From Reyranella sp. (GTDB taxonomy: Bacteria; Pseudomonadota; Alphaproteobacteria; Reyranellales; Reyranellaceae): a stretch of 49,454 bases of DNA. Shown in pieces: positions 15,642 to 25,005 of this stretch. Location: the NCBI RefSeq assembly GCF_004296935.1, contig NZ_SCVH01000056.1, forward strand, positions 1-49,454, given 5' to 3'. The notes under the pieces were generated by a model. It ran no database searches. It was not told where the DNA came from and saw only the letters and a program-made list of their open reading frames with translations. How positions within the stretch are numbered: the first letter of the stretch is position 1; each line of letters starts with the position of its first letter. A program made the translations under genes and the position numbers.

Positions 15642-17042
15642 ATGGGGGCGGGTCGCCCCGAGCACGTCATCGTGGTCGGGGCCGGAATGGCCGGCCTGGT
15701 GGCCGCCCGGCTGCTGCGAGATTCGGGTTTTGCCGTCACTGTCCTCGAGGCGCGCCCGCGTTCCGGCGGCCGTGTGTGGACCGACGACGGTCTCGGCGCG
15801 CCGCTCGATCTCGGCGGCTCGTGGGTCCACGGCGTGGAAGGCAATCCGCTGACGCTGTGGTGCGGGAAGCTCGGGGTCGAGCTGGTCGAGAACCAGGGCG
15901 AGCGCCTGCTGATCGACAAGCGCGCCACGGCGCCGACGCGCGAGGGCCAGCGCCGCCGCGCCGTGATGGGCCGCCTGGCCTTCAAGGCCGCGATCGAATG
16001 GGCGAGCTGGAAGAGCAAGGCGATGGCCCGTGTGAACGGCCCGCGCTCGATCTCGGTGAAGCAGGCGGTCGAGCCGCTGCTGCGCGCCGGATGGCTGCCG
16101 GAGATCGACAAGCTCGTGGTGGCGACCTTCGTCGAGATGAGCGAGGGCGTGCAGAGCGCGCCGTGGGACCTCGTGTCGGCCGAAGAATGGTTCCCGACCG
16201 AGGGACTCGATCGCAACGCCCAGCCCAAGGGGGGCTTCCGCACGCTGATCGACGACGCGGCCGAGGGTCTCGACATCCGCCATGGCGCGATCGTCGAGCG
16301 GATCGGCTGGACCGGCGCCGGCGTGACGGCGGTCCTGCAGGGCGGCGAGCGTCTCGCCGCGGACCGCGCGGTGATCACTGTGCCCATCGGATTGCTGCGC
16401 GCGGGTCTGCCGGCCCTCGATCCGGAGCCGCCGGAAACACAACGCGCCGCGCTCGGCCGGCTGGGCTACGGCGGCGGCATCCTGGCCAAGCTCTACCTGC
16501 GCTTTCCCAGGCGCTTCTGGCCCGAGCAGCCGAAATGGTTCGGCCGCCTGCCCGATGCGCCCGACCGGCGCGGCGGCTTCAACACCTGGGTGAGCCACGA
16601 GCAGGAGACCGGCCTGCCGATCCTTCTGAGCTTCGCCAACGGCCACACCGCCATCCATCTCGACCGCGCGGCGAGCGACGCCGAGGTGACGGCAGTGGCG
16701 ATGAGGTCGTTGCGCGCCATGTTCGGCAACGGCATCCCCGAACCGGAGGCGATGCTGTTTCCGCGCTGGCTGAGCGATCCCTGGTCGCGCGGCGGCTACT
16801 CCTATCCCGGCGTCGGCAGCGATCCGGACGACGGCACTGCCTACGCCCGGCCGCTGGGTGGCCGCGTCTTCTTCGCCGGCGAGGCGACCGAACCGGTCGA
16901 ATACGGCACGGTTCACGCCGCCCTGTGGTCGGGCGAGCAGGCGGCAGAGGCGATCTTCCGGACCGCCACCGGCACAGCAGCCTCGCGTGCCGCGCGGCCC
17001 TGGGCCGCCGCGCGTACTGGCGCGGGCCGGCACAACGGCTAA
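15642..17042 (+). CDS. FAD-dependent amine oxidase
   Basis: A 466-residue flavin monoamine/polyamine-oxidase-family enzyme. The N-terminal Rossmann motif HVIVVGAGMAGLVAARLL is followed by VLEARPRSGGRVWTDDGLGAPLDLGGSWVHG, and the C-terminal FAD motif is VFFAGEATEPVEYGTVHAALWSGEQAAEAI. It would oxidise an amine to an imine or aldehyde with release of H2O2. ATG 15642 places the dinucleotide fold at the very start; a GTG at 15624, overlapping the phosphatase stop, is possible. The last 25 residues are an Ala/Arg-rich tail without similarity. Amine substrate unknown. Confidence 0.9.
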   Translation: MGAGRPEHVIVVGAGMAGLVAARLLRDSGFAVTVLEARPRSGGRVWTDDGLGAPLDLGGSWVHGVEGNPLTLWCGKLGVELVENQGERLLIDKRATAPTREGQRRRAVMGRLAFKAAIEWASWKSKAMARVNGPRSISVKQAVEPLLRAGWLPEIDKLVVATFVEMSEGVQSAPWDLVSAEEWFPTEGLDRNAQPKGGFRTLIDDAAEGLDIRHGAIVERIGWTGAGVTAVLQGGERLAADRAVITVPIGLLRAGLPALDPEPPETQRAALGRLGYGGGILAKLYLRFPRRFWPEQPKWFGRLPDAPDRRGGFNTWVSHEQETGLPILLSFANGHTAIHLDRAASDAEVTAVAMRSLRAMFGNGIPEPEAMLFPRWLSDPWSRGGYSYPGVGSDPDDGTAYARPLGGRVFFAGEATEPVEYGTVHAALWSGEQAAEAIFRTATGTAASRAARPWAAARTGAGRHNG

Positions 17043-17070
17043 GTTAGGCCGTGACTATTGGAGCTCATGA

Positions 17071-17283
17071 ATGACACTCGCCGGCGTCCTGTTCGTTCTG
17101 GTGATCCTGTCGGGCCTCGCCACGCTCGGCATGCTGTTCGCGGGCCTGATCAGCATGAGCCGCAACGTCGAGGGGACGGTCGAAGGCGGGCGGCGCAGCA
17201 ACCGGCTGATGTGGTGGCGCGTGCGCCTACAGTTCCTGACGATCGTCCTCATTCTCCTGTGGTACCTGGCCAGCCGGAGCTGA
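17071..17283 (+). CDS. HIG1-domain twin-transmembrane protein
   Basis: A 70-residue membrane protein with two hydrophobic helices (about residues 3-27 and 52-67) joined by a basic loop. The loop SRNVEGTVEGGRRSNRLMWWRVRLQ corresponds to the HIG_1_N pattern in which a Gly-rich stretch precedes S/N-x-L-M-x-W-R-V. Mitochondrial relatives assist respiratory supercomplexes; the alphaproteobacterial ones are poorly studied. The ATG at 17071 has GGAG upstream. The gene ends four bases before the cobalamin adenosyltransferase start, a pairing I recall from other alphaproteobacteria. Confidence 0.8.
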   Translation: MTLAGVLFVLVILSGLATLGMLFAGLISMSRNVEGTVEGGRRSNRLMWWRVRLQFLTIVLILLWYLASRS

Positions 17284-17287
17284 ACTG

Positions 17288-17884
17288 ATGGCCGTCAAAC
17301 TCACCCGCATCTACACGCGCGGCGGCGACGCAGGACAGACGTCGCTCGGCCGCGGCGAGCGCGTCGACAAGCACGATATCCGGGTCGAAGCCTATGGGAC
17401 GGTCGACGAAACCAATTCCGTCATCGGCCTTGCCCGCAGCACCATCGCCCACACCATCCTGGGCGATCCCAGGCTTCCCGAAGCGGACGCCATGCTGGGC
17501 CGCATCCAGAACGACCTGTTCGACCTCGGCGCCGACCTCTGCACGCCCGAGGGCGAGAGCAAGCGCGGCGAGGGCGCCCTGCGCATCGTGGCGAGCCAGG
17601 TCGAGCGCCTCGAGAAGGAGATCGACGCCATGAACGCCGAGCTGGCGCCGCTCAACTCGTTCATCCTGCCCGGCGGCAGCGAAGTCGCCGCGCGGCTGCA
17701 TCTCGCCCGTACGGTGTCCCGCCGCGCCGAGCGCTGCATGACGCGGCTCGCAGCCGAGCAGGCGATCAACCCGGAGGCGATCAAGTACATCAACCGCCTC
17801 TCCGATCACCTGTTCGTGCTGGCGCGGCGGCTCAACGACAATGGCGCGACGGACGTCCTGTGGGTGCCGGGCGGGGCAAGATAA
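17288..17884 (+). CDS. PduO-type cob(I)alamin adenosyltransferase
   Basis: A 198-residue ATP:cob(I)alamin adenosyltransferase that makes coenzyme B12. Family motifs: TRIYTRGGDAGQTSLGRGERVDKHDIRVEAYGTVDETNSVIGLAR (N-terminal, with the T-R-x-G-D-x-G-x-T nucleotide site), FDLGADLCTP, SFILPGGS, ARTVSRRAERCMTRL and IKYINRLSDHLFVLARRLN. Product cofactor is needed by ethylmalonyl-CoA and methylmalonyl-CoA mutases and by NrdJ at 31 kb. GGAG precedes the ATG, and the gene is tightly linked to the HIG1 protein. Confidence 0.95.
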   Translation: MAVKLTRIYTRGGDAGQTSLGRGERVDKHDIRVEAYGTVDETNSVIGLARSTIAHTILGDPRLPEADAMLGRIQNDLFDLGADLCTPEGESKRGEGALRIVASQVERLEKEIDAMNAELAPLNSFILPGGSEVAARLHLARTVSRRAERCMTRLAAEQAINPEAIKYINRLSDHLFVLARRLNDNGATDVLWVPGGAR

Positions 17885-17894
17885 CGATGCATCA

Positions 17895-18344
17895 ATGGTA
17901 ATTCGCGAAGCAGAGGCGGCCGACTGGCCGGCTTGGCACCGGATGTGGCGAGCCAATTGCGCGCATTTCGAAGCATCGCTCCCGGTAGCGGAAAATGAAG
18001 AGTTGTGGCGCCGGATCATGGACCCGGACAATCCGGTGAGCGCGCTGGTGGGCGCAAGGCCCGGTGCCGAAAGCATGCTGGTTGGCTTCGCACACTACGT
18101 CCTCCATCCCCACACCTTCAGCAGTCGGATGGTTTGCTATCTTGAAGATCTCTGGGTCGAACCGTCTGCCCGTGGCGCCGGGGTAGGGAGAAAGTTGATC
18201 GATGCCTTGGTCGCGCGTGGCCGGGACCGCGGCTGGCGCCGGATATATTGGCATACCGAGGCCGACAATGTGGCGGCGCGCGCGCTGTACGATCGCGTCG
18301 CCCAGCTCACCCACCACGTCCGCTACGACATCGCTCTGCCATGA
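17895..18344 (+). CDS. GNAT-family N-acetyltransferase
   Basis: A 149-residue GNAT acetyltransferase. It opens MVIREAEAADWPAWHRMW, has the central strand YLEDLWVEPSARGAGVGRKLIDALVARGRDRGWRRIYWHTEADNVAARALYDRV with the acetyl-CoA pyrophosphate loop RGAGVG, and ends in a short strand. The ATG at 17895 is ten bases after the adenosyltransferase stop, so co-transcription is likely. The acceptor substrate cannot be deduced. Confidence 0.9.
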   Translation: MVIREAEAADWPAWHRMWRANCAHFEASLPVAENEELWRRIMDPDNPVSALVGARPGAESMLVGFAHYVLHPHTFSSRMVCYLEDLWVEPSARGAGVGRKLIDALVARGRDRGWRRIYWHTEADNVAARALYDRVAQLTHHVRYDIALP

Positions 18345-18495
18345 CGGTGGTTGCCAGCCGGCGCTCCGACTGCTTGCTCATAGCTGCGTACCGGATGTGC
18401 CGTGGATGTCTGGCGGCGAGCGCCAGAGGCCCCAAGCTGTTGAAAGATCAAGGAAAAAGCTTCCACCCTGCGATTTTGTGCAGCGCGACATAGTC

Positions 18496-18525
18496 TTGAC
18501 ATGATCGGCTGAGGCCCCGTACACG
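18496..18525 (+). promoter_or_regulatory. Candidate promoter upstream of etfB
   Basis: TTGACA at 18496-18501 is a perfect -35. The best -10 at 18 bases is TACACG (18520-18525), which is poor. The 237-base gap between the GNAT gene and etfB holds no gene I can support, so the etf transcript probably starts here. Confidence 0.4.
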
Positions 18526-18581
18526 AAAACCCCTTCGCCGGGCGGGAGGTCCGGCCGCAACTCACCAATAGGCGCAACGCG

Positions 18582-19331
18582 ATGAAAGTGCTGGTCGCGG
18601 TCAAGCGGGTCATCGACTACAACGTCAAGATCCGCGTAAAGGCCGATAACACGGGTGTCGAGACGGCGAACGTCAAGATGTCCATGAACCCCTTCGACGA
18701 GATCGCCGTGGAAGAGGCGCTCCGCATGAAGGAGAAGGGGCTCGCGACCGAGGTCATCGCCTTTTCCGCAGGCCCCGCGCAGTGCCAGGAGACGATCCGC
18801 ACCGCGCTTGCCATGGGCGCTGACCGCGGCATCCTCGTCCAGACCGATGCCGAACTGCAGCCGCTGGCCGTCGCCAAGCTCTTGAAGGCTGTCGTCGACA
18901 AGGAGCAGCCCGGCCTGGTGATCGTCGGCAAGCAGGCGATCGACGACGACTCCAACCAGACCGGCCAGATGCTGGCCGCCCTTCTCGGCTGGTCGCAGGG
19001 CACTTTCGCCAACAAGCTGCATGTCGCCGACGGCTCGGCCGAGGTGAAGCGCGAGGTCGACGGCGGGCTCGAGAACATCAAGATCAAGCTGCCGGCGGTG
19101 ATCACCACCGACCTGCGCCTCAACGAGCCGCGCTACGCCTCGCTGCCGAACATCATGAAGGCCAAGAAGAAGCCGATCGAAGTCCTGGCGCCGGACGCGC
19201 TCGGTGTCGATGTGGCGCCGCGCATCAAGACGCTGAAGGTCGAGGAGCCGCCCAAGCGCAAGGCCGGCATCAAGGTGAAGACGGTCGCCGAACTGGTCGA
19301 CAAGCTGCGCAACGAAGCGGGAGTGATCTGA
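18582..19331 (+). CDS. etfB: Electron transfer flavoprotein beta subunit
   Basis: A 249-residue ETF small subunit. It binds AMP and, with EtfA, carries electrons from acyl-CoA dehydrogenases to ETF:quinone oxidoreductase. [53 protein letters not shown] is the canonical N-terminus; [34 protein letters not shown] and [33 protein letters not shown] (ETF-beta signature) follow. Its stop is one base before etfA, so they form one transcript. Mcd, 5 kb upstream, is a likely electron donor. Confidence 0.97.
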   Translation: MKVLVAVKRVIDYNVKIRVKADNTGVETANVKMSMNPFDEIAVEEALRMKEKGLATEVIAFSAGPAQCQETIRTALAMGADRGILVQTDAELQPLAVAKLLKAVVDKEQPGLVIVGKQAIDDDSNQTGQMLAALLGWSQGTFANKLHVADGSAEVKREVDGGLENIKIKLPAVITTDLRLNEPRYASLPNIMKAKKKPIEVLAPDALGVDVAPRIKTLKVEEPPKRKAGIKVKTVAELVDKLRNEAGVI

Positions 19332-19332
19332 C

Positions 19333-20268
19333 ATGGCCATCCTCGTTGTCGCCGCGCATGACGGCAAGACTGTCCGCGCCAACGTTGCCAACGCCGTCGC
19401 TGCCGCCTCCCAGATGGGTTCGGACGTGCACGTGCTGGTGGCCGGCAGCAATGCCGGCGAAGCCGCCAAGTCGGCCGCCGCCCTCCAGGGCGTGGCCAAG
19501 GTGCTTCAGGCCGAGGATGCGGCCTATGGCAACTGGCTGGCCGAGGATATCGCGCCGCTCGTGGTCAAGCTGGCGCCGAACTACAGCCACATCGTGATGG
19601 CCGCCGATTCGGTCGGCAAGAACGTCGCCCCGCGTGTCGCGGCCCTGCTCGACGTGGCGCAGATCTCCGAGGCCATCCAGGTCGTCTCGCCCGACACGTT
19701 CGTGCGGCCGATCTATGCCGGCAACGCCATGGCGACCGTGCAATCGGGCGACAAGATCAAGGTCGTGACGATCCGCCCGACCAACTTCAAGGCCGGCGCC
19801 GGCGGCGGTTCGGCCGCGGTCGAACAGATCGGCGGCACCGGTGCGACAGGCCTGTCGTCGTTCGTGGGGGCCGAGCTCTCCAAGAGCGAGCGGCCCGAAC
19901 TCACCAGCGCCAAGATCGTCGTGTCCGGTGGACGTGGCCTGGCGAGCGGCGAGAACTTCAAGATGCTCGAGACCTTGGCCGACAAGCTGGGCGCTGGCCT
20001 CGGCGCCAGCCGCGCGGCGGTGGACGCGGGCTACGTCCCGAACGATTATCAGGTCGGGCAGACCGGCAAGGTGGTCGCCCCTGATCTCTACATTGCCATC
20101 GGCATTTCCGGCGCGATCCAGCATCTCGCCGGGATGAAGGACAGCAAGACCATCGTGGCGATCAACAAGGACGAGGAAGCGCCGATCTTCCAGGTGGCCG
20201 ACTACGGCATCGTCGGCGATCTGTTCCAGATCGTTCCGGAGCTGACCGCCGCGGTCGAGAAGAAATAG
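19333..20268 (+). CDS. etfA: Electron transfer flavoprotein alpha subunit
   Basis: A 311-residue FAD-binding ETF large subunit. The N-terminal domain has HYSH-like [27 protein letters not shown]; the C-terminal FAD domain starts ASGGRGL-like ([104 protein letters not shown]), the standard signature. It is directly downstream of etfB. A small hairpin, CCCGT-TCC-ACGGG, sits five bases after the stop, and the 3-hydroxybutyryl-CoA dehydrogenase gene follows at 36 bases. Confidence 0.97.
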   Translation: MAILVVAAHDGKTVRANVANAVAAASQMGSDVHVLVAGSNAGEAAKSAAALQGVAKVLQAEDAAYGNWLAEDIAPLVVKLAPNYSHIVMAADSVGKNVAPRVAALLDVAQISEAIQVVSPDTFVRPIYAGNAMATVQSGDKIKVVTIRPTNFKAGAGGGSAAVEQIGGTGATGLSSFVGAELSKSERPELTSAKIVVSGGRGLASGENFKMLETLADKLGAGLGASRAAVDAGYVPNDYQVGQTGKVVAPDLYIAIGISGAIQHLAGMKDSKTIVAINKDEEAPIFQVADYGIVGDLFQIVPELTAAVEKK

Positions 20269-20304
20269 TTCACCCGTTCCACGGGATAGTTAGAGGTACC
20301 CACC

Positions 20305-21177
20305 ATGATCAAGCGCATCGGCGTCATCGGCGCCGGCCAGATGGGCAGCGGTATCGCCCATGTCTGCGCACTCAAGGGGTTCGATATCCGGCTCGCGGAT
20401 GTCGATCAGGCGCATCTCGACAAGGGCATCGACGCCATCGGCCGCAACATGGACCGCCAGATCGGTCGCGGCATGATCCGGCCCGAGGACAAGGACCAGG
20501 CGTTGCGGCGTATCACGACCGCTGTCGACTACAAGGCGTTCGCCGATTGCGACCTGATCGTCGAGGCCGCGACCGAGAACGAGTCGGTGAAGCGCGAGAT
20601 TTTCAAGAAAGTCTGCGTCGACCTGCCGGCGAACGTGCTGCTCGCCACAAACACCTCGTCGATCTCGGTCACCCGGCTTGCGTCGGTGACCGACCGCCCC
20701 GGCAAGTTCATGGGCATGCATTTCATGAACCCGGTCCCGTTGATGGGACTGGTCGAGCTGATCCGCGGCATCGCCACCGAGGAAGAGACCTTCCGTACGG
20801 TGCGCGAGGTGGTGGTCAAGCTCGACAAGAAGCCGGTCAATGCCGAGGACTTCCCGGCCTTCATCGTCAACCGCATCCTGCTGCCGATGATCAACGAGGC
20901 GGTCTACGCCCTCTACGAAGGCGTCGGCAATGTCGAGGCGATCGACACCGGCATGAAACTCGGCGCCAACCATCCGATGGGCCCGCTCGAGCTCGCCGAC
21001 TTCATCGGCCTCGACACCTGCCTGTCGGTCATGCAGGTCCTGCACGAGGGCCTGGCCGATTCCAAGTACCGTCCATGTCCGCTCCTGGTGAAGTATGTCG
21101 AGGCCGGCTGGGTCGGCAAGAAGGTCAAGCGCGGCTTCTACGATTACTCCGGCGAGCGTCCCGTCCCGACACGATAG
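20305..21177 (+). CDS. 3-hydroxybutyryl-CoA dehydrogenase
   Basis: A 290-residue single-function 3-hydroxyacyl-CoA dehydrogenase of the Hbd/PaaH type, oxidising (S)-3-hydroxybutyryl-CoA to acetoacetyl-CoA with NAD(P). The dinucleotide site is IGVIGAGQMGSGIAHVCALKG; the family blocks LIVEAATENESVKREIFKKV, NTSSISVTRLASVTDRPGKFMGMHFMNPVPLMGLVELI, FPAFIVNRILLPMINEAVYALYEGVG, GANHPMGPLELADFIGLDT and VEAGWVGKKVKRGFYDYSG are all present. It follows etfBA on the same strand, a common acyl-CoA oxidation arrangement. It contributes to butyrate or polyhydroxybutyrate turnover. Confidence 0.95.
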   Translation: MIKRIGVIGAGQMGSGIAHVCALKGFDIRLADVDQAHLDKGIDAIGRNMDRQIGRGMIRPEDKDQALRRITTAVDYKAFADCDLIVEAATENESVKREIFKKVCVDLPANVLLATNTSSISVTRLASVTDRPGKFMGMHFMNPVPLMGLVELIRGIATEEETFRTVREVVVKLDKKPVNAEDFPAFIVNRILLPMINEAVYALYEGVGNVEAIDTGMKLGANHPMGPLELADFIGLDTCLSVMQVLHEGLADSKYRPCPLLVKYVEAGWVGKKVKRGFYDYSGERPVPTR

Positions 21178-21187
21178 GTGAGCGGCC

Positions 21188-21646
21188 ATGGCGCGGTTTC
21201 TTGTCGTCTTCGCAGTCGCTCTCGGCACCATCCTGGCGGCCATTCCCTTCAGCCCGGCCGAGGCGCAGTGGGTGTTCGTTGCCCGCAAGGCGCTGGGGCG
21301 GATTCATCAGATGACCGAGGGGCCGCAGAATGGCCGGCCGGGCTACGACTTCGCCACGGTCATCCTCGATGCGCCGGCGGCCAAGGTGTTCTCGACGGCG
21401 CTGGAAATGGCGCGCAAGAACACATCGGTCCGCATCCTGATGCACGATTCGGGGACGCGTCGCCTGCAGATCGCCGAGGGTGACCGCACCGCCACCCTGA
21501 ATGTCGCTTCCTTCAACGACGATGTTTCCCAGCTCATGATCGCCGGCCATGCCGGTCCGGGCGAAGGCTCCACGTCGTCGATGGTCGTGCAGGCCGTGCT
21601 GCGCGTCTGCAAGGAAATGAACAAGCACTGCGAAGTCGGCAACTAG
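21188..21646 (+). CDS. Secreted protein of unknown function
   Basis: A 152-residue protein with a clear signal peptide (MARFLVVFAVALGTILAAIPFSPAEA, cleavage before QW). I do not recognise it with confidence. The mature domain pattern (YDFATVILDAPAAKVFSTALEMARKNTSVRILMHDSGTRRLQIAEGDRTATLNVASFNDDVSQLMIAG) recalls small alpha-beta periplasmic domains of the DUF3568 kind. Two Cys near the C-terminus (VCKEMNKHC) could form a disulfide. It begins ten bases after the 3-hydroxybutyryl-CoA dehydrogenase stop and may be co-transcribed, although no functional link is evident. Confidence 0.65.
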   Translation: MARFLVVFAVALGTILAAIPFSPAEAQWVFVARKALGRIHQMTEGPQNGRPGYDFATVILDAPAAKVFSTALEMARKNTSVRILMHDSGTRRLQIAEGDRTATLNVASFNDDVSQLMIAGHAGPGEGSTSSMVVQAVLRVCKEMNKHCEVGN

Positions 21647-21664
21647 GCCGACAGACGCCTTTCG

Positions 21665-22231
21665 TCAGCTCTGGCTGGCGATGGCAGCCTTCATGAGGGC
21701 GACGCCCTCCGGCATGTCCCAGTCGGCGTCGCCTTCCAGGCGGCCCAGCTCCCGGCCTTGCGGATCGACCAGGATCGAGGTCGGCAGCAAGGTGACCCCA
21801 AGTCCCTGCATGGCCTTGCGGCCCGGGTCGAAGTAGATGCCGAGGTTGGTGAGTTTCTTGTCCTTGTAGAACGGCGCGACCTTGGGCTTGGTCGGCCCGT
21901 CGATCGACAGCGGCAGGATGATGAACTTGTCCTGAGGGAACATCGCCTGGAGCCGGTCGAGGCTCGGCATCTCCTTGACGCAGGGTACACACCACGTCGC
22001 CCAGAAATTGATCAGCAGGGCGCGCCCGCGGAATTCGGCGAAGCGCAGCGGCTTGTCATTGGCATCCTGGAACGCGATATCCGGCAGCGGCTTGGGCGTC
22101 TTTGCCTTTTCGAACAGTCGCATGTCCCCCGACGCCTGCGCGGGGAGCGCAAGGGCCGCCACCGCTCCGGCGAGGCCGCCGGAGAGAATGTACCTCCGGC
22201 CGGGGAGGAAATTAGGGTCGGGATATGTCAT
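21665..22231 (-). CDS. TlpA-family periplasmic thioredoxin-like protein
   Basis: A 188-residue TlpA/ResA-like disulfide reductase. An N-terminal Tat- or Sec-like leader (FLPGRRYILSGGLAGAVAALALPAQASG) exports the domain; the active site is INFWATWCVPCVKEMPSLDRL with C81 and C84; the cis-Pro loop is LLPTSILVDPQGRELGRLEG. Such proteins keep cytochrome c apoproteins or copper-site cysteines reduced. It is divergent from argH with 35 bases between starts, an arrangement seen in many alphaproteobacteria. Confidence 0.92.
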   Translation of the reverse strand: MTYPDPNFLPGRRYILSGGLAGAVAALALPAQASGDMRLFEKAKTPKPLPDIAFQDANDKPLRFAEFRGRALLINFWATWCVPCVKEMPSLDRLQAMFPQDKFIILPLSIDGPTKPKVAPFYKDKKLTNLGIYFDPGRKAMQGLGVTLLPTSILVDPQGRELGRLEGDADWDMPEGVALMKAAIASQS

Positions 22232-22266
22232 AAGCCGCGTTCCTACAGGATCAATGGCTCGAATTC

Positions 22267-23709
22267 ATGGCACGAAAGAACACGACTGCGCGAGTAGTGA
22301 AGAGCCGCTCCAACACGATGTGGGGCGGCCGTTACAAGCTCGGCCCGGCGGAAATCATGGAGCGGATCAACGCTTCCATCGGTTTCGACCGGCGGCTGTA
22401 CGCGCAGGACATCGCGGGCTCGCTGGCGCATGCCGACATGCTGGTGGCCCAGGGCATCCTCACGGCCAAGGACGGCCGCGCCATCAGGCGCGGGCTGCTC
22501 CAGGTGCGCGCGGAGATCGAGAGCGGCCGCTTCAAGTTCTCGACCAAGCTCGAGGACATCCATTTCAATGTCGAGGCGCGGCTGACCGAGCTGATCGGCC
22601 AGGCCGGCGGCCGGCTGCACACCGCGCGCTCGCGCAACGACCAGGTGGCGCTCGACGTCCGGCTGTGGGTACGCGACACCATCGACCGCCTGGAGCCGAT
22701 GCTGGCCGATCTGCAGGCCGCGTTGATCGACCGCGCCGAGGAATATGCCGCCACCATCATGCCGGGCTTCACGCACCTGCAGACGGCGCAGCCCATCACC
22801 TTCGGCCATCATCTCATGGCCTATGTCGAGATGTTCGGGCGTGACCGCAGCCGGCTCGCCGACTGCCGCGTGCGCCTGAACGAGTCGCCGCTGGGCGCCG
22901 CAGCGCTTGCCGGCTCGCCGCACCCCATCGATCCCCGGCACACCGCCAGGGCGCTGGGCTTCGACCGGCCGATGGCGAACTCGCTCGATGCCGTCTCGGA
23001 CCGCGACTATGTGGTCGAATTCATCGCCGCGGCCTCGCTCGCGGCAGTCCATCTGTCGCGACTGTCGGAAGAGATCGTGATCTGGTGCTCGGCGCCGTTC
23101 CGCTTCATTGCGCTCTCGGACGCCTTCACCACCGGCAGCTCGATCATGCCGCAGAAGCGCAACCCGGACGCCGCCGAGCTGACGCGCGGCAAGACCGGCC
23201 GTATCGTCGGCGCCTTCGTGGCCCTCTGCACCATGCTGAAGGGCCTGCCGCTCACCTACGGCAAGGACATGCAGGAGGACAAGGAGCCGCTGTTCGACGC
23301 CGCCGACTCCCTGGAACTCGGCATCGCCGCGATGGCCGGGATGGTGCGCGACCTCAAGGCCAACCCGGCGCGCATGCGTGCCGTCGCCTCGGCCGACTAT
23401 TCGGTGGCGACGGATCTCGCCGACTGGCTGGTCCGCGAGGTCGGCTTGCCGTTCCGCCAGGCCCACCACGTCACCGGCCGCCTCGTCGGCATCGCCGCCG
23501 ACAAGGGCGTCGACCTCGACAAGCTCTCGCTCGCTGAGATGCGGGCCGTCGAGTCCCGGATCGATCGCAGTGTCTATCGCGTGCTCACGGTCGAGGCCTC
23601 GGTCAAGGCGCGCAAGAGTCTGGGCGGCACGGCGCCGGCCAATGTGGCGCGCGCCGTCAAGGAAGCGCGGCGCCGTTTTCCGGGGCGCACCAAGGGATCG
23701 CGGCGATGA
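22267..23709 (+). CDS. argH: Argininosuccinate lyase
   Basis: Last step of arginine synthesis: argininosuccinate to arginine and fumarate. The 480 residues include [91 protein letters not shown] and the fumarase/aspartase signature [13 protein letters not shown] (289-301) with the catalytic Ser. About 17 residues precede the usual family start, so a later start is possible. The stop overlaps the lysA start (ATGA), coupling two amino-acid synthesis genes. Confidence 0.97.
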   Translation: MARKNTTARVVKSRSNTMWGGRYKLGPAEIMERINASIGFDRRLYAQDIAGSLAHADMLVAQGILTAKDGRAIRRGLLQVRAEIESGRFKFSTKLEDIHFNVEARLTELIGQAGGRLHTARSRNDQVALDVRLWVRDTIDRLEPMLADLQAALIDRAEEYAATIMPGFTHLQTAQPITFGHHLMAYVEMFGRDRSRLADCRVRLNESPLGAAALAGSPHPIDPRHTARALGFDRPMANSLDAVSDRDYVVEFIAAASLAAVHLSRLSEEIVIWCSAPFRFIALSDAFTTGSSIMPQKRNPDAAELTRGKTGRIVGAFVALCTMLKGLPLTYGKDMQEDKEPLFDAADSLELGIAAMAGMVRDLKANPARMRAVASADYSVATDLADWLVREVGLPFRQAHHVTGRLVGIAADKGVDLDKLSLAEMRAVESRIDRSVYRVLTVEASVKARKSLGGTAPANVARAVKEARRRFPGRTKGSRR

Positions 23710-24992
23710 GCTTCTTCGAGTATCGCAACGGCGAGATGCACGCCGAAGGCGTGACGCTTGCCGCCATCGCGGCCCAGGTCGGCACGCCCTTCTACTGCTA
23801 TTCCGCCGGCGCGCTGCGCGCGGGATGGCGCGAATTCGCCGACGGCATCAAGGGCATGAAGGCCCCCCACAAGGTTGGCGTCTGCTATGCCATGAAGGCC
23901 AACAGCAACCTCGCCGTCATCCGCGTCTTCGCCGAGATGGGCGCCGGCGCAGACATCGTCTCGGTGGGCGAGATGCGCCGCGCTCTCGCGGCCGGCATCC
24001 CGGCCAGTCGCATCATCTATTCCGGCGTCGGCAAGAAGGCCTCGGAGCTCATGGAGGCCCTGCAGGCCAAAGTCGGCCAGATCAATGTCGAGAGCACGGC
24101 CGAACTCGAGACTCTGAACGCCGTCGCGGGTCAGCTCGGCGTCCGGGCCGACATCACCATTCGCGTCAATCCCGACGTCGATGCCGGCACGCATGCCAAG
24201 ATCACCACGGGCCGCAAGGAGAACAAGTTCGGCATCGACATCGACCTCGCGCGCGAGGCCTTTGCGCTGGCCGGCCGGCTGCCCAACCTCAAGGTCGTTG
24301 GGGTGGCGATGCACATCGGCTCGCAGCTCACCTCGCTCGAGCCCTACCGCGCCGCAATCGTGCGGGTGCGCGAGCTGATCGGCCAGTTGCGCGCCGACGG
24401 CCACCGCATCGACCGCTTCGATATCGGTGGTGGCCTGGGGATTGTTTATGCCGACGAGAAGCCGCCCTCGATCGCCGAATTCATGGCCGTGGTCGCCCGG
24501 GAAACGGCCGGGCTCGGCTGCGAGCTCACCTTCGAGCCTGGCCGGCGCCTGGTCGGCGAATCCGGCGTCCTGGTGAGCGAGGTCATCCTCGTGAAGCCCG
24601 GTGCGGCAAAGACTTTCGTCATCGTCGACGCCGCCATGAACGATCTCATCCGGCCGACCCTCTATGAGGCCTGGCACGACATCCTGCCGGTCCGCGAAGC
24701 CCGTCAAGATGCCGCCACGATCCGCTGCGACATTGTCGGTCCGATCTGCGAATCGGGCGATTTCCTGGCACAGAACCGTGATCTGCCCCCGCTGGCTGCC
24801 GGAGACCTCGTCATGATACGCTCGGCCGGGGCCTACGGGGCGGTCATGGCTTCCAGCTACAACACCCGCCCCCTGGCTCCGGAAGTGATGGTCGATGGCA
24901 CGCGATTTGCGGTCATTAGGCCCAGGCCGACGATCGACGAGATGCTCCGGGCCGAGCGGTTCCCGCCCTGGATGGAGCCTGTAAAAGCGTAA
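23706..24992 (+). CDS. lysA: Diaminopimelate decarboxylase
   Basis: PLP-dependent fold-type III enzyme converting meso-diaminopimelate to L-lysine. The 428 residues carry the PLP-Lys motif [10 protein letters not shown] (K64), the phosphate-binding GGGLG in [40 protein letters not shown], and the second-subunit Cys region [18 protein letters not shown]. It overlaps argH by four bases and is followed 13 bases later by the TIGR02302 gene. Confidence 0.97.
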   Translation: MSFFEYRNGEMHAEGVTLAAIAAQVGTPFYCYSAGALRAGWREFADGIKGMKAPHKVGVCYAMKANSNLAVIRVFAEMGAGADIVSVGEMRRALAAGIPASRIIYSGVGKKASELMEALQAKVGQINVESTAELETLNAVAGQLGVRADITIRVNPDVDAGTHAKITTGRKENKFGIDIDLAREAFALAGRLPNLKVVGVAMHIGSQLTSLEPYRAAIVRVRELIGQLRADGHRIDRFDIGGGLGIVYADEKPPSIAEFMAVVARETAGLGCELTFEPGRRLVGESGVLVSEVILVKPGAAKTFVIVDAAMNDLIRPTLYEAWHDILPVREARQDAATIRCDIVGPICESGDFLAQNRDLPPLAAGDLVMIRSAGAYGAVMASSYNTRPLAPEVMVDGTRFAVIRPRPTIDEMLRAERFPPWMEPVKA

Positions 24993-25005
24993 CGAAAGGA
25001 CGGCG

